The notes under the pieces: generated by a model
The model's database searches: none
What the model was told of the DNA's origin: nothing
The model's input: the letters and a program-made list of their open reading frames with translations, nothing else
In this document: in pieces, positions 47,721-57,727 of the stretch
Position numbering within the stretch: the stretch's first letter is position 1
Layout: the number at the start of each line of letters is the position of its first letter
Source: Chloroflexota bacterium
GTDB taxonomy: Bacteria; Chloroflexota; Anaerolineae; UBA1429
Length of the DNA: 64,000 bases
Assembly: GCA_012841405.1 (NCBI GenBank)
Contig: DUUT01000073.1
Coordinates: forward strand, 62,001 to 126,000
Direction: 5' to 3'
Program-made: the position numbers and the translations under genes

Positions 47721-49376
47721 CTACCTTTCGAGCGTAACGTGATGGAGCCACGGCGAGATCGCTCCTGTGGCCCGGTATCCCCGTACATGGGGCTTGACAA
47801 GCACATACACCACGCCGTGGGTCAGTGGGATCCAAGGCGCATCCTCAACGATTATCCGCTCCGCTTGGCGATAGAGCGCGGTACGGCGCTCCGGATCGTC
47901 CTCGATCCGCGCCTCCTCCAGCAAGCGATCTACCTCGGGGTTGGCGTACCCCATGTGGTTCTGCGAGCTGGCGCTATGGAACAAGAGATCGACAAAGTTC
48001 TGCGAGTCCGGAAAGTCGGCGATCCACCCAGCAGAAAAGAACGCGTAGCGGCACGCGTTCAGGTCCTGCAAAAAGTCGCTCCACTCGACCTGCTCCACCG
48101 TCGCCTCGATGCCCAGGTTCTCCTCGAGCATGCTGAGGATGGCGCGATCGAGCGTCGACAGGTACCCGCTCGTCCCGCTCACCGAGAGCACGATGGGCGG
48201 CATGGCGCCCTCGCCGCCGTAGCGTGACGACGCCAACAGCTCCCGGGCCCGGGCTGGATCGTAGGCCAGCCCCTCCAACGTCGGGTCGAAATCCGGCATG
48301 GCCGGCGGAAGGATCCCCTTGGCTGCGGTGGCCGTGCCCCGGAGAACCAGGTCGGCGATCTTGGTCCTGTCAATGGCGTGGGCGAACGCCTGGCGCACCG
48401 CCCGATCATCGAACGGTGGCTCGGTCACGTTGAAACCCAGGTACTGCACGCTGGGTTCCGCCCCCGTCACCAGCTCGCGCGACAACGGGTTCTCCGGATC
48501 CGTCACCCGCTCAACTTCTGACGGCACCACCTGCACGATGTCAAGCTCACCCGTCTCGTACATGGTGAGCGGATGCCCACCGCTCAGCACGTACTCGACG
48601 CGACGCACCGACGGCTTGTGGCCATAGAAGGCGTCGTTCGCCTCCAGGGCGATGAGATCGCGGCTGATGCTCGCCAGCTTGTAGGGCCCCGACCCATTGG
48701 GCCGCGTTATCCACGCGTCGCCCTGCGCTTCGATCTGCACGCGATCGACGACGAACGCCACCGGGTAGGTCAGCTTGGCGAGAAAGTAGGCCTTGGGAGC
48801 ATCGATGGTGATGCGCAGCGTGTGCTCATCCACGGCCTCCAGGCCACTGATACGCTCTGCCTGCCCCTGCATGACGGCGCGAGCGCCCACGATGTCGTCC
48901 AGATAGCTACTGGCCACCGGCGATCCCGTCTCGGGGCGACAGGCCCGCTCCATCGAGTACACCACGTCCTCGGCTGTGATCGCCCTACCGTCGTGAAAGG
49001 TCGCCTCTGGGCGCAGGTAAAAGGTGTACGATAGCCCGTCCTCGCTCACGACGTAGCGGCTCGCCACGTCGGGTACGACGTCGAGATCCTGGTCGAGGGA
49101 CACCAACCCGGCAAAGATGTGCACCACGTACTCGGCAGAGGTGCTATCCTGCACCAGGGCCGGGTCCAGGGTAGGCGGCAGCCCCCCAGAGATGCGCAGC
49201 GTCCCAGACGAGGAGGCCGTCCTTTCCACGGGGCGCGTCGCCGACGCTTGGGGCGGTGCTTCGGGCGCAATCCGCAAATAGTCATAGGCAAGATACGCGC
49301 CCAGGCCGCACGTGCCGGTAAGCACGCACAGCAACAGCAGGACGAACAGGATGATCAACCACGTCTTGCGCGTCAT
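47721..49376 (-). CDS. Solute-binding protein family 5, membrane-anchored
   Basis: The 551-residue peptide-binding protein starts with an uncleaved helix (RKTWLIILFVLLLLCVLTGT) followed by GLGAYLAYDY, with no lipobox, so it stays anchored by a membrane segment. The family 5 core has GLPPTLDPALVQDS, FYLRPEATFHDGRAITAEDVVYS and a late YFSAGW-like FFSAGWIADF segment. ATG 49376 is preferred to the GTG at 49403. It is the second such receptor in the operon; the first, at 51690, is frameshifted at its start. Ligand: probably oligopeptides. Confidence 0.9.
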   Translation of the reverse strand: MTRKTWLIILFVLLLLCVLTGTCGLGAYLAYDYLRIAPEAPPQASATRPVERTASSSGTLRISGGLPPTLDPALVQDSTSAEYVVHIFAGLVSLDQDLDVVPDVASRYVVSEDGLSYTFYLRPEATFHDGRAITAEDVVYSMERACRPETGSPVASSYLDDIVGARAVMQGQAERISGLEAVDEHTLRITIDAPKAYFLAKLTYPVAFVVDRVQIEAQGDAWITRPNGSGPYKLASISRDLIALEANDAFYGHKPSVRRVEYVLSGGHPLTMYETGELDIVQVVPSEVERVTDPENPLSRELVTGAEPSVQYLGFNVTEPPFDDRAVRQAFAHAIDRTKIADLVLRGTATAAKGILPPAMPDFDPTLEGLAYDPARARELLASSRYGGEGAMPPIVLSVSGTSGYLSTLDRAILSMLEENLGIEATVEQVEWSDFLQDLNACRYAFFSAGWIADFPDSQNFVDLLFHSASSQNHMGYANPEVDRLLEEARIEDDPERRTALYRQAERIIVEDAPWIPLTHGVVYVLVKPHVRGYRATGAISPWLHHVTLER

Positions 49377-49437
49377 AGGCGATGTCAGTGGGCGCTCCCG
49401 CACAGCCGCTCCCCGCCGGCCACCTCATGCGCAACGA

Positions 49438-50502
49438 TCATGACGTGCCCTTCATGCGCGGATCGAGCGCATCGCGCAGGCCGTCACCGAGAAAGTTGAA
49501 AGAAAACATGGTGATCGCCAGGGCGATGGCCGGGAACAACACCTGGTTCGGGTACGACCGGATGGCACGGGAGCCGTCCGAGATCATGGACCCCCAACTC
49601 GGCGTGGGGGGGTCCACCCCCAGCCCGATAAAGCTGAGGAATACCTCCGTACTGATGTGGGAAGGGATGTTGAGCGTCACAGCCACGAGGATCGGCCCAA
49701 TGATGTTGGGCAGGATGTGGCGCACGATGATGCGCAGATCCCGAGCGCCAATCATGCGCGACGCCTCGACGAACTCTTTTTCCTTCAGCGACAGGATCTG
49801 TCCGCGGGCCAGACGGGCAATACCCATCCACGCCGTCACCCCGATGCCCATAAAGATGAACAGCATGCCGCCGCCCTGCAGGCCCAAGAGCCGGTCGACC
49901 GCGCGGTTGATCTGGTTAAAGGTATAGGCGGCCGTGCCGGGATCCTGGTTACCGCCAAAGCTCGTCTTGAAGAACGCCATCAACAGGATGATGAGCAGCA
50001 TCGTGGGAAAGGCGTACATAATGTCCACGATGCGCATCATGATGTTGTCGACCGTGCCACCGTAATAGCCCGAGATGCAGCCATAGACCAAGCCGATGAT
50101 CAAGGCCGTCATGGCGCCCATAAAGCCCACCGGCAACGACACGCGAATGCCATAGATGATGCGGCTCAGGAGGTCGCGCCCCAGGTAATCCGCGCCGATG
50201 GGATAGATGTCACCGATCTGGGTGTACTGCTCCATATTGCCCGGCATGATGTCCGCCACCCACTGGGGCACCATGTGATTGAGCGCCGAATCCCCCTCGG
50301 CATAGTGGTACGGAGTCAACGCATCGGCAAAGACCCCCGCCAAGATGAGCAACAGCAGCAGTACAGCGCCGAGCACTGCAGCGCGGTTGCGCAGCAGACG
50401 GTGCCAGGCATCGAGCCACAGGTTGGCGGTGCGCTGCTGTCCCTCACCCTCGGCAGGGGTTACGCGCACGAGCCGCTGTGCGGCACGTTCTTGTTCAGAC
50501 AT
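49438..50502 (-). CDS. oppC: Peptide ABC transporter permease OppC
   Basis: The 354-residue protein has five to six predicted helices. The OppC N-terminal segment (WLDAWHRLLRNRAAVLGAVL) and the late EAA loop (VEASRMIGARDLRIIVRHIL) that contacts the ATPases are clear. A loop of about 40 residues with GNQDPGTAAYTFNQINRAVD is longer than in enteric OppC. It follows oppB with a 63-base gap. It forms the channel with OppB. Confidence 0.94.
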   Translation of the reverse strand: MSEQERAAQRLVRVTPAEGEGQQRTANLWLDAWHRLLRNRAAVLGAVLLLLLILAGVFADALTPYHYAEGDSALNHMVPQWVADIMPGNMEQYTQIGDIYPIGADYLGRDLLSRIIYGIRVSLPVGFMGAMTALIIGLVYGCISGYYGGTVDNIMMRIVDIMYAFPTMLLIILLMAFFKTSFGGNQDPGTAAYTFNQINRAVDRLLGLQGGGMLFIFMGIGVTAWMGIARLARGQILSLKEKEFVEASRMIGARDLRIIVRHILPNIIGPILVAVTLNIPSHISTEVFLSFIGLGVDPPTPSWGSMISDGSRAIRSYPNQVLFPAIALAITMFSFNFLGDGLRDALDPRMKGTS

Positions 50503-50565
50503 TGCGACTCTTCTCCTCGAGCAGGTTGCTTCACACGACGGGGCGAGGGACGCACCGTGCGCCGA

Positions 50566-51513
50566 TCACGTGAACTTGATCCTGGGGTCCAGGAACGCAT
50601 AGGTCAGATCCACGAGTAGGTTGGCGATCACGAGAAAAACAGCATAGAGCAGCACCGTGCCCATCACCACGGGATAGTCACGGTTGGTGATGCTGGTCAC
50701 AAAGTACTTGCCCAAGCCAGGGATGGCAAAAATCTGCTCGACCACAAAGGTGCCGGTCAGCAGGGCGGCGAACATCGGCCCCAGGATGGTCGCCACCGGT
50801 ATAAAGGCGTTCTTGAGAGCGTGGCGCACCATCACCATGCGCTCGCTCAGCCCCTTGGAGCGCGCTGTCCGGATATAGTCCTCGCGGATCACCTGCAGCA
50901 TGCTGGCACGCGTCAGGCGCGCGATGATGGCAGACTCGTGCAATCCTAGGGCAATCGCCGGCATGACGAGCTGCTCCGGCCTGCCCCAGCCCGCCACGGG
51001 GAACCACCCGAGCGTGAGGGCGAACACGAGGATGAACAGCGGCCCGAGAACGATGTTGGGGACCGAGACGCCAAAGATGGCGACCCCCATCGTGAGGTAA
51101 TCCCAGATGGTGTTCTGCTTCAGGGCGGCAATCACACCGAGGGGCACCCCCATCCCGACGCCGATGGCCAGGGCGGCGAGGCCTAGCGTCGCCGATACCG
51201 GCAGGTGCGCCGCAAAGATATCATTCACCGTACGGCCGCGGCTGGCGTAGGAGGGTCCAAAGTTGCCCTGCAGCAGCCCGGCGAACTCGCCGGAGGGGTT
51301 GCGCGTAAACCCCATATAGTCGGTGTACTGCTTCCAGAGGGGTTGGTCGAGGCCGTAGTGCTTGTTCAGATTGGCAACGATCTCGGCCGGCAGGGGTTTC
51401 TCGCGGTCAAACGGGCCCCCCGGGACGGCGTGAGCCAGAGCAAAGGTAACGATTGAGATAAAAAAGAGCACCGGGATCATCCACAGGACCCGGCGGACGA
51501 TGTAGCGTCCCAT
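50566..51513 (-). CDS. oppB: Peptide ABC transporter permease OppB
   Basis: The 315-residue membrane protein opens with MGRYIVRRVLWMIPVLFFIS, has the family GGPFDREKPL loop and the EAA loop DYIRTARSKGLSERMVMVRH, and ends with six predicted helices in total. AAGGAG four bases before the ATG at 51513 sets the start; the upstream frame to 51597 is not used. It lies 176 bases downstream of the first solute-binding gene; that gap carries a strong hairpin. Confidence 0.95.
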   Translation of the reverse strand: MGRYIVRRVLWMIPVLFFISIVTFALAHAVPGGPFDREKPLPAEIVANLNKHYGLDQPLWKQYTDYMGFTRNPSGEFAGLLQGNFGPSYASRGRTVNDIFAAHLPVSATLGLAALAIGVGMGVPLGVIAALKQNTIWDYLTMGVAIFGVSVPNIVLGPLFILVFALTLGWFPVAGWGRPEQLVMPAIALGLHESAIIARLTRASMLQVIREDYIRTARSKGLSERMVMVRHALKNAFIPVATILGPMFAALLTGTFVVEQIFAIPGLGKYFVTSITNRDYPVVMGTVLLYAVFLVIANLLVDLTYAFLDPRIKFT

Positions 51514-51622
51514 GCCACTCCTTCTCCTCAGCCAGCGGTCTTGCACGACGAACGGGGTAGGGCTGCACCGTTCATAAGCAGTGGCCCATTGTACCACAAA
51601 CCGGCGAATCGTACATAATGAG

Positions 51623-51657
51623 GGCAGCCACGCAGCCCCGAGGGCTGCGTGGCTGCC
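51623..51657 (-). other. 16-bp perfect hairpin between the solute-binding gene and oppB
   Basis: GGCAGCCACGCAGCCC (51623-51638) and GGGCTGCGTGGCTGCC (51642-51657) form a perfect stem around a 3-base loop. No T-tract follows on the minus strand, so it is probably a transcript-stabilising or partial stop structure rather than a full terminator. Confidence 0.8.
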
Positions 51658-51689
51658 GTGGACGGTGTATCACACAGCACAACGCCGGG

Positions 51690-53344
51690 CTAGTGCGCCA
51701 ACACCTTCCACTTGTCAATGTGCTCACCGCCGAGCGGCGCATAGGAGCGCTCGACGTACGGCTTGGTGCACACGACGGATGTGTAGTAGTAGATGGGGAT
51801 GATGATCGCTTCGTCCACCGTGAGGATCTTTTCCGCCTCAAAGTACAGCGCCTGGCGCTCGTCGGGGTCAGAGGACGCGGCGGCATCCTCGACGGCCTTC
51901 ATATAGGCCTGCGCCCCGGGAGACGCGGGATCCCACTTGGGGTTGTTCTGGCTCTTGGTCGGGTGAAAGACCTCCAGCAGCCAGTTGTTGGCGTCCGGAT
52001 AGTCCGCACACCACCCGTTACGATAGATCTGCGGCGCATCCTCATCGAGGGTATCGAGGTAGACGGCCCACTCCTGGTTCGCCAGCTTGACCTCGACGCC
52101 AAGGTTTTCCTTCCAGCTCTGCTGCATGAACTCGGCGATCTTTTGGTGGCCTTCGCTGGTGTTGAACATCAGCGTCACTTCCGGCAGGCCCTGGCCGTCA
52201 GGATAGCCGGCCTCTGTAAGCAGCTCCTTCGCCTTGTCCGGGTCAAAGCTGATACCGACAAAGTCATCGTTGTCGGCCACGCTGCCAAAGATACCGGGGC
52301 ACGCCAGGCTCTTGGCCGGCCGCTGCTCGCCCTTGGTCACCGTGTCGATCAGCTTCTGCCGGTCGACGGCGTAGGAGAACGCCTGGCGCACGAGAGGATT
52401 GTCAAAGGGCGGCTTGGTGGTGTTAAAGCCATAGTAGTAGGTGCACAGGCTGGGGGCGATGTACAGCTCTTCCGAGAGCGTCGCGTCCGCCTTGATGCGG
52501 TCGATGTCATCCAGCGGCGCATTAGCGACATCGAGCTCGCCGTTCTCGTACATGGCGAACGCCGTCGAATCCTCGTTCACCATGAAGAAATTGACCTGCT
52601 CGATGCTGACGTCCTCAGCGTCATAGTACTCCGGGTTCTTCATCATGACCATGCGGTTCTCGTGCTCCCACGTGTCGAGCACGTAGGGGCCGTTGGTCCA
52701 GATGGTGCCCGGCTCGGTCCACGTGTCGCCGCCGGCCTCGATCGCCTCGCGCGGCTGCGGGCGGTTCACCCACATCCCAGCGATCCCCGGGAAGTACCCT
52801 GCGGCCTGCTCGAGGGTGAACTCGACGGTATAGTCGTCGATGGCGCGCACACCGATGCTGTCCAGGTCGGTGCTCTCACCCGTGTTCACGGCCTCGGCGT
52901 TCTTGATGATATAGTCCACGTAGGCATAGTCCGACGCGGTCTCGGGGTTGAGGGTGCGCTGGACGCCATACACGACGTCGTGCGCCGTCACCGGGCGCTG
53001 CTTGGTGACCTTTTTCGTGGCGGGGTCGTAATGCACCCAGCTGACGTCGTCGCGCATCTTGAACGTCCACGTCAGGCCGTCAGCAGAGGCACTCCACTCG
53101 GTGGCCAACTCGGGGATCACTTCCAGGGTCTCGTCGTCAAAGTCGGTGAGGCCCAGGAAGAGCAACTCGACGCACTGCACCGACGTGGTATCGGTCGAGA
53201 GCGCCGGGTCGATGGTCGGTGGCTCGGTGTACAGGTTATAATTCAGCTCCTTGGCCAGGGCTTGGCCGCGAGAGCACCAATGAGCACCGTCGTCACCAAT
53301 AGGACGATGCTCAGCAGCACGAGCAGCTGCTTGTTGCGCAACAT
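51690..53344 (-). CDS. Peptide-binding protein OppA-like, N-terminal frameshift
   Basis: The mature family 5 binding protein is intact: KELNYNLYTEPPTIDPALS, then VQCVELLFLGL through to the end at 51690. GTG at 53180 is internal, not the start. The true start is the ATG at 53344, with GGAGGAG five bases upstream, which opens a typical signal peptide (MLRNKQLLVLLSIVLLVTTV, then LIGALAA). That frame stops at 53243-53245. The mature part is in the frame reached by a loss of one base (or gain of two) near 53245-53275. Either the gene is a recent pseudogene or the base call there is wrong. It heads the opp operon. Confidence 0.88.
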
Positions 53345-53538
53345 CTTTTCTCCTCCGGTCAAACTGCTAATGTCGTTCGGCACTTCGGGACAGACGCTCG
53401 CGGTCCAGCCTCCCTCCTTTCACCACACAGGGCCCACCGCGCGGCGATACACGGCATTCCATCGACGCAGCAGGCTCCATGCACACGATCATAGCATCCG
53501 GGCGCACGACACGATACCGCGCCACTGGCATTGGGGGC

Positions 53539-53566
53539 ATTATACGCGGACAAGGCGACTCGTCAA
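53539..53566 (-). promoter_or_regulatory. Promoter of the opp operon
   Basis: On the minus strand, TTGACG (53566-53561), a 16-base spacer and a perfect TATAAT (53544-53539). The predicted start near 53532 leaves a leader of about 190 bases before the ATG at 53344, in which I see no known riboswitch. Confidence 0.72.
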
Positions 53567-53657
53567 TCACGCCCAAAGCGCGAGACCCGTGCGCCACAAA
53601 AGGGCATCGCCACGAACCTCACGCTAGGACCGATACGGTAGAACGGCGACGGTCGCG

Positions 53658-54560
53658 CTATGGAATAATCAACGTCTGCCCAACCCGGATGCGGCTCGGG
53701 TCCGTTAGGCCATTGGCGCGTGCCAGCGCCTGGGTGGTGATGCCATAGCTCTCGGCGATGGTCGACAGGCTCTCACCGACCCGCACCACGTGGCGCCGTG
53801 GGGCGCTCTCAGCGCCAGCAATGACGGTGAGCACCGTTCCTGCGTCCAACGCATCTGCGGTCGCCAGGTCAGGGTTGAGGCCGTGGAGGGCCTCCACCGT
53901 CGTGCGGTAGTAGCCAGCGATCCGTTCCCAGGTCTCTCCGGCTTGCACCCGGTGCTGGATCATACTCCCCGTGGGCAGGGCTTCGGTGTGGGTCGCCGGG
54001 ATGATCAGCGTCTGCCCCACACGGATGACGGTCGCATCGCTGAGACCATTACGCGCCAGGATGGCGGCCGTCGTCGAGTTAAAGAGCACGGCGATCGAGC
54101 CCACCGAATCCCCCGGCTGCACGCGATAGGCAATCTCGGGCAGCGGCGTCGGGGGCACCTCGTCAGGGCTCGATGGGGGCGTTTCAGGCGTTGGTGGGGC
54201 CGTAGGAGCGACCGTTGGCACGCTCGTGGGGGTCGCCGTGGGTGGCGCCGTGGGTGGCGCCGTGGGTGGCGCCGTGGGCTCTGGCGTCACCTCTGTGGGG
54301 GTTGGCGCGGAGGTCTCGGCCGCTTCAGGGGATGGGTACGCCGCCTGCGATACCACCGTGGCCGGAGCCGTTGGCGCTGGATACCCGGCATCTGCCGCGG
54401 CTACCCGCGCGATCACCGGCGTTTCGATCCGAGGATTCACCGCCAGGGGCACGACCGTACGGGCGGGTTTGGCGCGCTGGCACCCGACGGTGCTGGGCAA
54501 AAGCCCGAGCAGGATTACAAGTAGACATAGCGTTATTAGGCGCCCAACCCGACCCTTCAT
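53658..54560 (-). CDS. Lipoprotein with three LysM domains
   Basis: The 300-residue protein has a lipoprotein signal (ITLCLLVILLGLLPSTVG then Cys27), a long Pro/Thr/Ala-rich linker (about 55-140), and three LysM modules near 143-188, 200-245 and 253-300, each marked by a YRVQPGDSVGSI-like start. LysM binds N-acetylglucosamine-containing glycans, so the protein probably sits on the outer wall face. The linker includes a 12-bp tandem repeat. It follows lepB after 230 bases, and that gap holds a folded element. Confidence 0.88.
   Translation of the reverse strand: MKGRVGRLITLCLLVILLGLLPSTVGCQRAKPARTVVPLAVNPRIETPVIARVAAADAGYPAPTAPATVVSQAAYPSPEAAETSAPTPTEVTPEPTAPPTAPPTAPPTATPTSVPTVAPTAPPTPETPPSSPDEVPPTPLPEIAYRVQPGDSVGSIAVLFNSTTAAILARNGLSDATVIRVGQTLIIPATHTEALPTGSMIQHRVQAGETWERIAGYYRTTVEALHGLNPDLATADALDAGTVLTVIAGAESAPRRHVVRVGESLSTIAESYGITTQALARANGLTDPSRIRVGQTLIIP
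54241..54276. repeat. 12-bp tandem repeat in the LysM gene linker
   Basis: Three exact copies of GGTGGCGCCGTG (54241-54252, 54253-54264 and 54265-54276) encode a repeated APPT unit in the linker. Length variation here would only change linker size. Confidence 0.9.
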
Positions 54561-54699
54561 GGCGGCAGTCTCCCATCGTTGAGGACATTGTAGTATCTAC
54601 CCGCCCATGGTGGACGGTGCGCAGCGTTCCCGCTGGACTGCCGCATCATAGCACAGCAGCGCAAGCGAGGTCAAGGGCAACGACTGCCAAATAGCACAA

Positions 54700-54769
54700 C
54701 ACCTCCCACGCGTTCCCCGCCTACCACGCTCGGCAGCCGAGACGTTAGCGGGAGAACCTATGGGAGGTG
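54700..54769. other. Nested folded element between lepB and the LysM gene
   Basis: Three stems nest without overlap: CACCTCCCA (54700-54708) with TGGGAGGTG (54761-54769); GTTC plus CCCGC (54712-54720) with GCGGG plus GAAC (54748-54757), with one bulged A; and ACG plus CTCG (54726-54732) with CGAG plus CGT (54738-54745), with one bulged A. I recognise no known RNA family. Strand is undecided. It lies in the 230-base gap between lepB and the LysM gene. Confidence 0.5.
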
Positions 54770-54789
54770 CCTTGGGAGGCCGCACCGCC

Positions 54790-55383
54790 TTAGCGGGGCG
54801 ATACGGGGCCAAACTCGGACGGGGGCCAGTAGCGCAGCCAGGCGCGGCCAACGATATCGTCGATCGGCACCACGCCAAAAGCGCGTGAATCGTTGCTCGA
54901 CCGGCGATTGTCGCCCATCACAAAGACGTGATTCTCTGGCACGACGACCGGCTCCATCGAGCCCCACGTGGGCTGATCGAGGTAGGGCTCCGACAAGGGC
55001 TCACCATCGATGTAGACCATGGCATCGCGGATGGTTACCGTCTCACCGGGCAAGCCGATGACGCGCTTGATGAGGGGATCCACGGAGCGCTGCGGACGCC
55101 GCAGCACGATGATATCGCCGCGCTGAGGAGAACGGAAACGGTAGGAGACCTTTTCGATGATGAGGCGCTCATTGTCATGCAAGTTGGGATCCATGCTCTG
55201 CCCCTCGACGCGCGTCGCCTGCGCCAAAAAGATGTTGACGACGAGCACGATCACTAGCGCGGGCAGCACCGCCTCGAGCAGTTCACGGAGCCACGAACGC
55301 ACCACATCGGCCGGCCCCGAACGCTCTTCCGCCGAACCCCGAAGCTCCTGCTCAGCCCTGTCCTGATGCTCTTCGTTCACCAC
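54790..55383 (-). CDS. lepB: Signal peptidase I
   Basis: The 197-residue membrane protease has one membrane helix (about 38-57) and the catalytic dyad: Ser63 in EGQSMDPNL and Lys106 in LIKRVIGLPGE. MGDNRRSSNDSR near residue 157 is the substrate-site box. It removes signal peptides from exported proteins; the lipoproteins in the window need signal peptidase II instead. The start is one of two consecutive GTG codons (55383 or 55380) with AGGTGAGG upstream. It lies downstream of pnp, after a hairpin. Confidence 0.95.
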   Translation of the reverse strand: MVNEEHQDRAEQELRGSAEERSGPADVVRSWLRELLEAVLPALVIVLVVNIFLAQATRVEGQSMDPNLHDNERLIIEKVSYRFRSPQRGDIIVLRRPQRSVDPLIKRVIGLPGETVTIRDAMVYIDGEPLSEPYLDQPTWGSMEPVVVPENHVFVMGDNRRSSNDSRAFGVVPIDDIVGRAWLRYWPPSEFGPVSPR

Positions 55384-55422
55384 GCCTCACCTGTGCCTGG
55401 AAACGATTCGCTCGGAGACAAG

Positions 55423-55455
55423 ACAGCACAGGCCCGGCATTCGGGCCCGTGCTGT
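55423..55455 (-). terminator. Hairpin between pnp and lepB
   Basis: ACAGCACAGGCCCG (55423-55436) pairs with CGGGCCCGTGCTGT (55442-55455) with one central mismatch. On the minus strand TCTTGTCT follows, a weak T-tract; partial termination before lepB is possible. Confidence 0.5.
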
Positions 55456-55523
55456 GATGTCACTTGCCAGTGGACCTGGCGACCTTGCGGCCTGGACCAC
55501 CTTCGCTGCGGCGTTGACCGGTG

Positions 55524-57698
55524 CTAGCGGCCGCCACCACGCCGAGACTCACCACGTCGGCCAGAACCGCCACGGGGCGGGCCACTCGGTCTGCGGTCGC
55601 GCTGGCGCGCTTCCTCGGCCGTCCAGCCCTCCAACACCGCCTGGCGCGAGAGCTTGATCTTGCCCTGGTTATCGATATCGATCACCATGACCATGATCTC
55701 GTCTCCGACCTTGCACACATCCTCCACACTCGGGACACGATAGTCGGCGAGCTGTGAGATGTGGACCAGGCCATCCTGGCCGGGCAGAATCTCGACAAAG
55801 GCCCCAAAGTCGGTGGTTCGCACCACCTTGCCCGTGTAGATGCGCCCGATCTCGGGGGTGGCGGTCAGCTCGGTGATGCGCCTGATCGCCTGCTCCGCGC
55901 CGCTGCCATTGACCGAAGCGATGTACACCGTGCCGTCATCCTCGACGTCGATCTTGACGCCGGTCTCCTCAACGATGCTGCGGATGGTCTTGCCACCCGG
56001 CCCGATGAGGGCGCCGATCTTGGCAACGGGAATCTGCATCGTATGGATGCGGGGCGCAAAGGCAGAGAGCTCGGCACGTGGCTCGGCGATGGTCGCCTTC
56101 ATCACATCGAGGATCTGCAACCGCGCCTCGCGCGCGCGATGCAGCGTCTCCTCAATGATCTCGTACCGCAGCCCCGTGATCTTGATATCGAGCTGGATCG
56201 CCGTGATCCCCTTGGTCGTACCGGTAACCTTGAAATCCATGTCCCCAAGGTGATCCTCGAGGCCCTGGATATCCGTCAGCACCGCCCAGCGATCCCCTTC
56301 GGTGATGACGCCCATGGCGATACCAGCCACCGGCGCCCGCAGGGGCACGCCGGCATCCAGCAGCGCCAGGGTGCAGGCACAGGTGCTGGCCATGGAGGTC
56401 GAGCCGTTCGATGAGAGCACCTCAGAGACGACGCGAATCGTGTACGGGAACTCGTCCTCTCCGGGGAGTACCGGCACCAACGCCTTTTCGGCCAGAGCAC
56501 CGTGGCCGATCTCGCGGCGGCGCGGCCCTCGCAGGGGATAGGCCTCGCCCGTCGAGTACGGCGGAAAGTTGTAGTGGTGCATATAGCTCTTGGACGTGTC
56601 GCCGCTGAGCGACTCGATCATCTGCTCGTCCGACGCGGTCCCCAACGTCGCGATGCTCAGCACCTGCGTCTCACCGCGGTTGAACAGGCCCGAGCCGTGG
56701 GTGCGGGGGAGCAACCCCACCTCAGCACTCAACGGGCGGATCGTCTTCAGGTCGCGTCCATCGATGCGGATGCCCGTGTCTAGGATGCGGCGGCGCATGA
56801 GGTCCTTGAAGAGGTCCTCGAACGCCTCACCCACCTGCTTGGCGTCCACATCGGGGCCCATCTGTTCGAGGACCTGGTTGCGAATCGCCTCTTCCGCCTC
56901 CCGGCGGTCGCTGCGCGCGGCGCCCTCGGCCACCAGGGCGGCCAGCGGCTCCGTCGCCAACTCGCGTACTCGGGCGACGATCTCCTCGTCGAGCACGTGG
57001 CGCACGCCGGGGTTCTTTTCTTTGCCGATTTCCTCCGCCATCTGGCGCTGCAAGGCGATAATGGGCTGCATCGCCTCGTGGCCGCGGCGGATGGCCTCCA
57101 GCATCTTGTCCTCAGGGAACTCGTTCGCCCCCGCCTCGATCATCAACACCGACTCGGCGGTACCCGCCACCGTCAGGTCGAGCTCGCTGTTGGCCATCTG
57201 GCTGACGGTGGGGTTGATGACGTACTCGCCGTCGATATAGCCCACCCGCACCGCGCCGATGGGCCCCATGAAGGGGATGTCCGAGATCATGAGCGCTGCC
57301 GAGGCGCCGATGGCCGAGATCATGTCGATCTGGTGTTCCTGATCGGCCGAGAAGGACGTCACGATCACCTGGACGTCATTGCGATAGCCCTTGGGAAAAA
57401 GGGGGCGCAAGGGTCGGTCGATCATGCGGCAGAGGAGGATCGCCTCCGTCGAGGGGCGCCCTTCCCGCTTGAAAAAGCCCCCGGGGATCTTGCCTGCAGC
57501 GTAGCGACGTTCCTCATAGTCGACGGTGAGCGGAAAAAAGTCGATCCCCTCCCGCGGTTCCTTGGACGCCGTCGCCGTCACCAACACCATCGAGTCGCCA
57601 AGCCGCACCGTAACGGCGCCGCCTGCCTGTTGGGCGAGTTTGCCCGTCTCTATGACGACCTCCGCATCACCAAAGGCCGCCTTGTACTGTCTAGCCAT
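55524..57698 (-). CDS. pnp: Polynucleotide phosphorylase
   Basis: The 724-residue 3'-5' exoribonuclease has two RNase PH domains ([20 protein letters not shown] at the start; the second with [20 protein letters not shown]), a KH domain with [16 protein letters not shown], and an S1 domain with [20 protein letters not shown]. An Arg/Gly-rich tail of about 30 residues ends the protein. It degrades mRNA and is part of RNA decay complexes. AGGT eight bases before the ATG at 57698 sets the start. The leader folds into nested stems, and rpsO lies upstream in the usual order. Confidence 0.96.
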   Translation of the reverse strand: MARQYKAAFGDAEVVIETGKLAQQAGGAVTVRLGDSMVLVTATASKEPREGIDFFPLTVDYEERRYAAGKIPGGFFKREGRPSTEAILLCRMIDRPLRPLFPKGYRNDVQVIVTSFSADQEHQIDMISAIGASAALMISDIPFMGPIGAVRVGYIDGEYVINPTVSQMANSELDLTVAGTAESVLMIEAGANEFPEDKMLEAIRRGHEAMQPIIALQRQMAEEIGKEKNPGVRHVLDEEIVARVRELATEPLAALVAEGAARSDRREAEEAIRNQVLEQMGPDVDAKQVGEAFEDLFKDLMRRRILDTGIRIDGRDLKTIRPLSAEVGLLPRTHGSGLFNRGETQVLSIATLGTASDEQMIESLSGDTSKSYMHHYNFPPYSTGEAYPLRGPRRREIGHGALAEKALVPVLPGEDEFPYTIRVVSEVLSSNGSTSMASTCACTLALLDAGVPLRAPVAGIAMGVITEGDRWAVLTDIQGLEDHLGDMDFKVTGTTKGITAIQLDIKITGLRYEIIEETLHRAREARLQILDVMKATIAEPRAELSAFAPRIHTMQIPVAKIGALIGPGGKTIRSIVEETGVKIDVEDDGTVYIASVNGSGAEQAIRRITELTATPEIGRIYTGKVVRTTDFGAFVEILPGQDGLVHISQLADYRVPSVEDVCKVGDEIMVMVIDIDNQGKIKLSRQAVLEGWTAEEARQRDRRPSGPPRGGSGRRGESRRGGGR

Positions 57699-57727
57699 GT
57701 GTTTACCTACTCTCCCATCTTTCCATA

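Noticed and set aside
53240-53280. Programmed ribosomal frameshifting in the OppA-like gene
   Set aside because: No X-XXY-YYZ heptamer or downstream pseudoknot is visible, and this family is not known to use it; mutation or sequence error is simpler.
54241-54276. Possible CRISPR or VNTR array
   Set aside because: Only three 12-bp units inside a protein linker, with no spacers.
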